Assembly (NCBI GenBank): GCA_028292625.1
Contig: JAQGLY010000031.1
Span: 1 to 64,000 of the forward strand
Reading direction: 5' to 3'
Origin: Herbaspirillum sp.
GTDB lineage: Bacteria; Pseudomonadota; Gammaproteobacteria; Burkholderiales; Burkholderiaceae_D
DNA length: 64,000 nucleotides
Below, piece by piece: positions 58,801 to 64,000 of this stretch (position 1 is its first letter; the number at the start of each line of letters is the position of its first letter). Below the pieces are notes generated by a model. That model saw only the letters and a program-made list of their open reading frames with translations, made no database searches and was not told the origin of the DNA. A program made the translations under genes and the position numbers.

Positions 58801-59424
58801 ATGAAACTGGAACCACGAAAAGAACCGAGGCAGGCGCGCTCCAAGGCCATGGTCGATACCATTCTCGACGCCACGGCACGGGTGTTGATCGAACGCGGCT
58901 ATGCAAAGACCAACACCAATGCGGTGGCCGAAACGGCCGGCATCAGCGTTGGATCCCTGTATCAATATTTCCCGAATAAAAACGCATTGGTCATCGCGCT
59001 GCAGGAGCGGCATGTCGGCAAGATGCTGAATTTGTATCGCGAGGTGACGAGCAATATGCCGCCGGACGGGACATTGGCCGGCGAGTGCCAGGCGCTGATC
59101 GATGCGCTGGTCCACGCGCATTTGCTGGAGCCCGAGCTGAACCGGATCCTGGAAGAAGAGGTGCCAGGCTTCCATATGGCGAACGACAGCGAATTGAAAC
59201 TGAAATTTTTCGAGCAAACCAAACTGCTGTTGACCCGGCACCGGAACGAATTGACGATCGCCGATCTCGATCTGGCGGCGTTTGTGGTGGTTCGCATTTT
59301 TAAGGTATTGATCAAGGCCGTCGTGCTGCCGGTGCCGGCCGGCGTCGATGCGTCGAAGCTGCAGGCCGAAATTCTGCCAGCGGTGCTGGGCTATCTGAGG
59401 CAATCCGGCCGAAGCGGATCGTAG
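58801..59424 (+). CDS. TetR/AcrR family transcriptional regulator
   Basis: From ATG 58801 the protein is 207 residues. The N-terminal helix-turn-helix reads VDTILDATARVLIERGYAKT and AETAGISVGSLYQYFPNKNA, typical of TetR. The C-terminal ligand domain belongs to the TetR_C group with AefR-like length. Divergence from the tripartite pump strongly suggests that it represses that operon and perhaps itself. An earlier TTG at 58768 is in frame but adds no conserved residues. Confidence 0.92.
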   Translation: MKLEPRKEPRQARSKAMVDTILDATARVLIERGYAKTNTNAVAETAGISVGSLYQYFPNKNALVIALQERHVGKMLNLYREVTSNMPPDGTLAGECQALIDALVHAHLLEPELNRILEEEVPGFHMANDSELKLKFFEQTKLLLTRHRNELTIADLDLAAFVVVRIFKVLIKAVVLPVPAGVDASKLQAEILPAVLGYLRQSGRSGS

Positions 59425-59503
59425 CCGGACAAGCGCGCGGGCAGGGCGTGCGGATAATCTCTATACTTGTCGGCTATACCACCACTATGAAAAGCGAGCT
59501 CGT

Positions 59504-60376
59504 ATGAAATTCTTTGTCTGTCCACGTGCAGAGTGGGCGCTGCTAGCCGCTATTACGTTGGCGTTGAGCGCTTGCGCGAGTACCGCTTCCAAGGTGAATG
59601 CGCCGGTGGCGTCCCTGTCCGCCGGGCAAATCGCCGCGATTGTCGACAGTCCCGATCGCAGTGCGGCCGATCGCCGCAACGATCCCTACCGAAAACCCGA
59701 TAAGGTGCTCGCCTTTATCGGCGTGAGGCCCGGCATGACGGCGCTGGATTTAAGCGCCGGGGGCGGCTATACCACCGAGCTGCTGGCGCGCGCGGTCGGA
59801 CCCGCTGGGCGCGTCTATGGGCAAAGCCCGCCACCCGACGCAAATGCCGCTGCGCATGCCGCGGCCGTCGCGGAGGGCGCATCTTTTCCTGCCGCCGCGG
59901 CAACAAGCGCGCCGGCGCCGGCGGCCGTACGCAAGACGACGCCGCAAATGCTGGCCGACAGAGCGGCCAATCCCGCCGTCGCCAATATCGTTTCGGTGGT
60001 GCGAAAGTTCGAGGATCCCGTCCCGTCCCAACTCGACGGCAAGCTCGATCTGGTCACGCTGATGTTCAATTATCACGATCTCGGTCATTGGGGCGTGGAT
60101 CGCGCCCAGATGAACCAGGCGGTTTTCGCGGCGCTTAAACCGGGCGGCATGTTCGTCATCGCCGACCACTCGGGACGGCCGGGCACCGGCATTTCGGAGT
60201 CGGGAACCCTGCATCGTATCGAAGAAGTCTTCCTGAAACGGGAGGTGGAAGCGGCCGGTTTCAGATTGGCCGATGAAGGCGATTTCCTGCGCAATCCCGC
60301 CGATCCGCGCGACAGGAACACGCCGGAACCGCCGATGCCCAAAGACGGATTCGTGCTGAAATTCGTTAAGCCGTAA
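59504..60376 (+). CDS. class I SAM-dependent methyltransferase-like lipoprotein
   Basis: The 290-residue protein has a hydrophobic N-terminus ending in a lipobox (LALSAC, Cys24) and a Rossmann methyltransferase domain: ALDLSAGGGYTTELLARAVG is motif I, LVTLMFNYHDLGHW and LKPGGMFVIADHSG later motifs. An Ala/Pro-rich insert lies at about 108-145. It resembles the predicted secreted methyltransferases of COG4798. Export would put it where SAM is not expected, so the enzymatic role is uncertain. No Met between the signal and motif I offers a cytosolic start. Confidence 0.82.
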   Translation: MKFFVCPRAEWALLAAITLALSACASTASKVNAPVASLSAGQIAAIVDSPDRSAADRRNDPYRKPDKVLAFIGVRPGMTALDLSAGGGYTTELLARAVGPAGRVYGQSPPPDANAAAHAAAVAEGASFPAAAATSAPAPAAVRKTTPQMLADRAANPAVANIVSVVRKFEDPVPSQLDGKLDLVTLMFNYHDLGHWGVDRAQMNQAVFAALKPGGMFVIADHSGRPGTGISESGTLHRIEEVFLKREVEAAGFRLADEGDFLRNPADPRDRNTPEPPMPKDGFVLKFVKP

Positions 60377-60495
60377 AGCGTTCGGGCAACGCGCAAGCGC
60401 GTTCCGCCCCCATGAATGGAAGGCCGGGCGCACGCACGGCGTCCTATCGGCTAATATGATTCGGATATTTAAAATCGACAGCAGGCGGGGGAACC

Positions 60496-61128
60496 ATGGG
60501 ATTTCTCGGGAGTATGCGCGGCGTTGCCGCCGTGAGCGGTTTGTTCTGCGCCGTTGCCAGCGCAGCCGCATGGGCTGAAACGGTGAACGTGGCCGTGACC
60601 GATTCGGCCGGCACGGCGGTGCCCGATGCGGTGGTGTATGCGGAAGCCGCAGGCGGGCAAACGCTGCCGAAAGTAATGACGCCGGCCGAAATTGCGCAGA
60701 AAGATCAACAGTTCTGGCCGTTCGTTACCGTGGTGCAGACAGGTACCTCGGTGACCTTCCAGAATCGGGATAAAGTGCAGCGCCAGGTGTATTCTTTTTC
60801 TCCGGCCAAGGTGTTCGAATTGACGCTGTATCCCGGCAATGCGGCGGCGCCGACGGTCGTATTCGACAAGGCAGGCACGGTCTTGATCGGTTGCAATCTT
60901 TACGATCAGATGATCGCTTACGTCCACGTGGTCGATACTCCGTATTTCGCCAAGACCGACGCCGCCGGCAATGCACGGCTGGAGAACCTGCCCGACGGCA
61001 AGTATGCGCTGAAAACCTGGCATTACGCGATGCCGGCCGGCGTCCCCGCACCGGAACAGCCGCTCATCATGCAGGGGAAACCGGCGAACGCGACGGTCAA
61101 GCTCAACACCGGAATCGCAAGCGATTAA
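60496..61128 (+). CDS. cupredoxin-like periplasmic protein with altered metal site
   Basis: The 210-residue precursor has a signal peptide ending AWA-E28 and a beta-sandwich. It resembles the methylamine-utilisation/plastocyanin-like family of betaproteobacteria in VTFQNRDKV, VYSFSPAKVFELTLYPG and VHVVDTPYFAKTDAAG. As I recall the family, copper ligands sit in RHHVYSFS and GCNIHDQM; here the equivalents read QRQVYSFS (95-102) and GCNLYDQM (132-139), so the histidines are gone while Cys133 and Met139 remain. It may not bind copper. It is convergent with galU. Confidence 0.75.
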   Translation: MGFLGSMRGVAAVSGLFCAVASAAAWAETVNVAVTDSAGTAVPDAVVYAEAAGGQTLPKVMTPAEIAQKDQQFWPFVTVVQTGTSVTFQNRDKVQRQVYSFSPAKVFELTLYPGNAAAPTVVFDKAGTVLIGCNLYDQMIAYVHVVDTPYFAKTDAAGNARLENLPDGKYALKTWHYAMPAGVPAPEQPLIMQGKPANATVKLNTGIASD

Positions 61129-61156
61129 GGCGTTAAGGAGGAGAGGGAGGCGACGC

Positions 61157-62128
61157 TTAATTAATCAGTTCGAACGGTGCGCGCTTTTTGTCGGCAGGCA
61201 CCCTCTCATGCGCTTTGGCGTCGATGCGCAGATCGGACAGATCCATCATTTCGGGCAGCTTGAGTTTCAGATGCGCGGCGAACTCGTCGCCGATTTCGTG
61301 ATGCTTCAGGCCCATCGCCACGGTCGCTTTCAGATAACCGAGTTTTGACCCGCAATCGTAGCGGCTGCCATCGAAACGGTAGGCATGCACCGCCTCATTT
61401 TTCAACAGCGCGGCGATACCGTCGGTCAACTGGATTTCGCCGCCGGCGCCTTTGTCCAGCTTTTCCAGGTACGAGAAGATTTTATTGGTCAATACATAGC
61501 GGCCGACCACCGCCAGCGTCGACGGCGCAAGCTCCGGCGCCGGTTTCTCAACCATTGCGCCGATCAGGTCCAAATTCTTTTGATAGGGCGACACGCTGAC
61601 GATCCCATACTGCCGGGTTTCGCTGCGGGGCACGTTTTGCACGGCGAGCAGGCTTTTGCCTTCGCGCGCGAAGATGCGGGTCATTTGCGCCAGTACCGGC
61701 AATTGTCCGGCGTCGACATCCATGAAGTCGTCGGCCAGCACCACTGCGAACGGTTCGTCGCCGACCACCGGGCGGGCGCACAGCACCGCATGCCCGAGAC
61801 CCAGCGGCGCCGATTGGCGGATGAAAATGCAGTTCACATGTTTCGGGATAACGTTCTGGACGTAATCCAGCAGTTGGGTCTTGCCGGCGGCTTCGAGCTC
61901 CGCTTCCAGTTCGTAGGCTTTATCGAAATGGTCTTCGATGGCGCGCTTGTTCCGTCCGGTAATGAAAATCAGTTCGGTGATGCCCGCGGCGACGGCTTCC
62001 TCCACTGCGTACTGAATCAGCGGTTTATCGACAATCGGCAACATTTCCTTGGGTTGGGCTTTGGTTGCGGGAAGGAAACGGCTACCGAGGCCGGCGACGG
62101 GAAACACGGCTTTTCTGATAATGGGCAT
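61157..62128 (-). CDS. galU: UTP--glucose-1-phosphate uridylyltransferase
   Basis: GalU makes UDP-glucose for LPS core, exopolysaccharide and trehalose. The 323-residue enzyme begins [20 protein letters not shown] with the nucleotide-binding loop and [16 protein letters not shown], then VLADDFMD at the sugar-nucleotide site and [19 protein letters not shown]. Its C-terminal 40 residues extend slightly beyond typical GalU. The 173-bp upstream region carries the TAGGA/TCCTA repeats described separately. Confidence 0.97.
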   Translation of the reverse strand: MPIIRKAVFPVAGLGSRFLPATKAQPKEMLPIVDKPLIQYAVEEAVAAGITELIFITGRNKRAIEDHFDKAYELEAELEAAGKTQLLDYVQNVIPKHVNCIFIRQSAPLGLGHAVLCARPVVGDEPFAVVLADDFMDVDAGQLPVLAQMTRIFAREGKSLLAVQNVPRSETRQYGIVSVSPYQKNLDLIGAMVEKPAPELAPSTLAVVGRYVLTNKIFSYLEKLDKGAGGEIQLTDGIAALLKNEAVHAYRFDGSRYDCGSKLGYLKATVAMGLKHHEIGDEFAAHLKLKLPEMMDLSDLRIDAKAHERVPADKKRAPFELIN

Positions 62129-62210
62129 GGTATTTTCTTCGGAAGATGAACGTAAACCTGAGCTTAGGGTCCGGACGTCCCAGCTTGTATAGGTGCAAAG
62201 CCTTTTGATT

Positions 62211-62250
62211 TGTAGGATTTGAAGAAGCTCGTCTATAGGACTAATCCTAT
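62211..62250. promoter_or_regulatory. TAGGA/TCCTA repeats upstream of galU
   Basis: TGTAGGATT (62211-62219; AATCCTACA on the gene strand) and the inverted repeat ATAGGA-CTAA-TCCTAT (62235-62250) lie 83-122 nt before the galU ATG. The 9-mer AATCCTACA also stands 87-95 nt before the BON-lipoprotein ATG. Confidence 0.45.
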
Positions 62251-62301
62251 TTCGGAGTGCGGGCCTCTATCCATATTGCGTCAGCGATAGAAGACACGTA
62301 T

Positions 62302-63201
62302 TTACGGCGCATCGGCGTGGGGCGCGCGCATATCCTCAACCGCATGAGAAGGCACCGATGGATCGGCCGCAAACGGATCGGTCGGCAGCCCCCGCTTATG
62401 CGCGCTGGCGCGGTAATGCCGGACGATGATGTCGTAGCCGGCCGCATCAACGCGATTGCCTTTGAGGAACTCATCGATCTGATCGTAGCTGACGCCGAAT
62501 ACTTCTTCGTCCGGCCGGCACGGCGACAGGCTTTCCAGATCGGCGGTCGGGGTTTTCATGACCAGCCGTTCCGGCGCGCCGAATGCCAACCCCAGTTGCC
62601 TGACCTGTTGCTTGATCAGGCCCGACAGCGGAGCGACGTCGCAGGCGCCGTCGCCGTATTTGGTGAAAAATCCCATCAGCGCTTCGGCGGCGTGATCGGT
62701 GCCCACCACCAGTCCCTTGACGGCCGAAGCGATGCCGTATTGCACCACCATGCGTTGGCGCGCCTTGATGTTGCCGATCACCAGATCCTGGTGCGCCGGA
62801 TCGGCAAATGTCAATCCCGCTTGCTGGAGTCCATTCACGATCGCGTCGGTTGCCGGCTTGATATCGATGGTCATGATCTGGTTCGGATGCAGCAGCGACA
62901 GCACTTGCTGCGCGTCGGCTTCGTCCTGCTGCACGCCGTAGGGCAGGCGCACGGCGATGAAATCGGCCTGACGCCCGCGGCTGCGCACGCGTTCGATCGC
63001 ATTATGCGCAAGGTATCCGGCGACCATCGAATCGACGCCGCCGCTGATGCCGAGAATTAGCGCGCACCGATCGTGGTTGATGACCTGATCGGCCAGAAAG
63101 GTGGTGCGGCGCACGATTTCGGCAGCGCTGTTAAATGCATGCACGACTTTCAGTTCTTGCACGATTTTTAACTGCTCGTCGGGGATCAGGTCGGTTTCCA
63201 T
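62302..63201 (-). CDS. nadE: NAD+ synthase
   Basis: NadE converts nicotinate adenine dinucleotide to NAD, with ATP. The 299-residue protein has the PP-loop ALILGISGGVDSMVAGYLAHNA, IKARQRMVVQYGIAS and GTDHAAEALMGFFTKYGDGA. It lacks a glutaminase domain, so it is the ammonia-dependent E. coli type. I start at ATG 63201, which is 7 nt after GGAGG; ATG 63207 is only one base from that site. Confidence 0.96.
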   Translation of the reverse strand: METDLIPDEQLKIVQELKVVHAFNSAAEIVRRTTFLADQVINHDRCALILGISGGVDSMVAGYLAHNAIERVRSRGRQADFIAVRLPYGVQQDEADAQQVLSLLHPNQIMTIDIKPATDAIVNGLQQAGLTFADPAHQDLVIGNIKARQRMVVQYGIASAVKGLVVGTDHAAEALMGFFTKYGDGACDVAPLSGLIKQQVRQLGLAFGAPERLVMKTPTADLESLSPCRPDEEVFGVSYDQIDEFLKGNRVDAAGYDIIVRHYRASAHKRGLPTDPFAADPSVPSHAVEDMRAPHADAP

Positions 63202-63237
63202 GCACATGCCTCCATGCTGCGATTGTGATGCGGCGCT

Positions 63238-63555
63238 TTATATCAAACCCAGAATGCGCCCGATTTCAGCGACATACGGACTATCCTTCAGGACGGTTCC
63301 TTCTACGCTGTCGCGCACCGAATGCAGGCTCTCGAGTATCCAGCCTTCCTTGATTTTCGGCGAATTCAAGACATTCTTTAGGGTTTCGATTTCATCGCGC
63401 AGATTTTGTACCTCGGGCGCGCCGGGAGGCGCATTGGCCAGTTCCGCTTCCAGTTCGGCGACCAGCGCGTGGATGCGTTCCAGATTGAAAGGGGGACGGT
63501 TTTCGGCGGATGGGATATCGGAAACCGGCGATCCGGGGGTGCGGTTGCTCAACAT
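63238..63555 (-). CDS. small acidic helical protein, unrecognised
   Basis: From ATG 63555, 7 nt after a perfect AGGAGG, this is a 105-residue soluble protein. Residues about 1-25 are Pro/Ser-rich. About 25-65 read as a charged helix likely to form a coiled coil (LERIHALVAELEAEL, EVQNLRDEIETLKNVL), followed by a second helical part ending EIGRILGLI. There are no Cys residues, signal peptide or membrane helix. It precedes nadE on the same strand by 36 bp. I do not recognise the family. Confidence 0.7.
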   Translation of the reverse strand: MLSNRTPGSPVSDIPSAENRPPFNLERIHALVAELEAELANAPPGAPEVQNLRDEIETLKNVLNSPKIKEGWILESLHSVRDSVEGTVLKDSPYVAEIGRILGLI

Positions 63556-63651
63556 AATGGCGCCTCCTATGGTTGATGTTGTCACGTTACCATATTGCCC
63601 GGAGGACGGTCGGGAAATCGTCCGCGCGTCAAGCGTACCGATGGAGACGGT

Positions 63652-63679
63652 TTGCGCCGCGGTTCAATAATGGTATAAA
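63652..63679 (+). promoter_or_regulatory. candidate promoter of the right-edge solute-binding protein
   Basis: TTGCGC (63652-63657), a 16-nt spacer and TATAAA (63674-63679) precede an unusually A/T-rich leader of about 75 nt. Confidence 0.4.
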
Positions 63680-63760
63680 TGAAAACAAAAAAAATTGTTG
63701 ATGTTTGCGTTGGGTGGCGCCGGCAATATGGGTTTTCTATAAATTTTTATTGGGGAAGAA

Positions 63761-64000
63761 ATGAAATTTTCAAAATTTTTAGCATTGATGTCAGCGGGCA
63801 TTCTTGCCGCGACGATCCAAACCGTACATGCGGATGCATTGGCCGATAGCCAGAAATCAGGGGTTCTTCGCATTGCGGTGCCGCAGGATTACGCGCCTTA
63901 TGGTTCGGTCAATTCCGACTTGCAGTTGCAAGGTCTGGATATCGACATCGCCAATCTGGTCGCCAAGCAATTAGGCCTGAAAGCAGTGCTTGTGCCAGTC
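63761..64000 (+). CDS. amino-acid-type ABC transporter substrate-binding protein, N-terminal part
   Basis: Eighty codons are visible from ATG 63761, which follows GGGGAAG; the rest lies beyond the right edge. A signal peptide ends near VHA, and the mature start LADSQKSGVLRIAVPQDYAP, with GLDIDIANLVAKQLGLK after it, is typical of family 3 solute-binding proteins for polar amino acids. Neighbouring permease genes would lie outside the window. Confidence 0.85.
   Translation, partial: MKFSKFLALMSAGILAATIQTVHADALADSQKSGVLRIAVPQDYAPYGSVNSDLQLQGLDIDIANLVAKQLGLKAVLVPV

Noticed and set aside
60384..60409. Terminator after the methyltransferase gene
   Set aside because: AACGCG-CAAG-CGCGTT forms a stem, but GC-rich sequence rather than a T-run follows.
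1..64000. CRISPR arrays, insertion sequences, prophage or integron signals
   Set aside because: No regularly spaced repeats, transposase or integrase sequence, or terminal inverted repeats were seen on either strand.

Overview
The window is a compact, GC-rich (roughly 60%) chromosomal segment of a betaproteobacterium, most likely Burkholderiales and probably Oxalobacteraceae. This rests on the conserved run rpsB-tsf-pyrH-frr-uppS-cdsA-dxr-rseP-bamA-skp-lpxD-fabZ-lpxA-lpxB-rnhB, the purL / parvulin / bolA / yciB / msrB neighbourhood, and the paired cyanophycin synthetase genes. No rRNA, tRNA, CRISPR array, insertion sequence or prophage was seen. It looks like ordinary chromosome with accessory cassettes between housekeeping blocks.

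Region 1 (1-6842) is a cyanophycin locus. Two cyanophycin synthetase genes on the minus strand (a 731-residue CphA'-type protein, then a CphA cut by the left edge) are divergent from an ABC exporter-like protein with an extra N-terminal domain and a DUF1854 protein. The two synthetases look complementary. CphA' keeps an HxxEH motif in its N domain but ends where the Mur-ligase C-terminal lobe should begin. The other has lost the HxxEH histidines. Region 2 (6859-11376, minus) carries an RluF-like pseudouridine synthase, glnD and map.

Region 3 (11377-27697, plus) is the translation / isoprenoid / envelope superoperon: ribosomal protein S2, EF-Ts, UMP kinase, ribosome recycling factor, undecaprenyl-PP synthase, CDP-DAG synthase, DXP reductoisomerase, RseP, BamA, Skp, the lipid A enzymes LpxD/FabZ/LpxA/LpxB, RNase HII and a SpoU-family methyltransferase. 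Most downstream junctions overlap by a few bases. A terminator-like hairpin lies between rpsB and tsf, and further hairpins precede rpsB and tsf.

Region 4 (27771-32915, plus) is a probable copper-handling cassette: DUF2946, YcnI-like DUF1775, a CopC-CopD fusion and a TonB-dependent receptor. Behind it a strong promoter and a terminator about 70 nt apart, with no ORF between, suggest a small RNA ahead of ppiD.

Region 5 (33205-46731) holds ppiD, divergent tesA and ybbA-like genes whose start codons overlap, a DadA-like oxidoreductase, a BON-domain lipoprotein, purL, and a minus-strand group selO-msrB-yciB-bolA-parvulin. Region 6 (47072-64000) is a mosaic of transport, detoxification and metabolism: an SBF-family transporter, a GNAT, an MFS exporter behind a 25-bp palindrome, an orphan peptide-binding protein, the glutathione-dependent formaldehyde pathway (frmA, fghA), a TetR-controlled tripartite EmrAB/NodT-type pump, a lipoprotein-like methyltransferase, a cupredoxin-like protein lacking its expected histidines, galU, nadE, a small unrecognised protein and the start of a solute-binding protein cut by the right edge.

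Start sites were reassigned where the longest open frame ran into a neighbour or began before a signal peptide or conserved N-terminus. All family calls come from reading the sequence; no database search was run.
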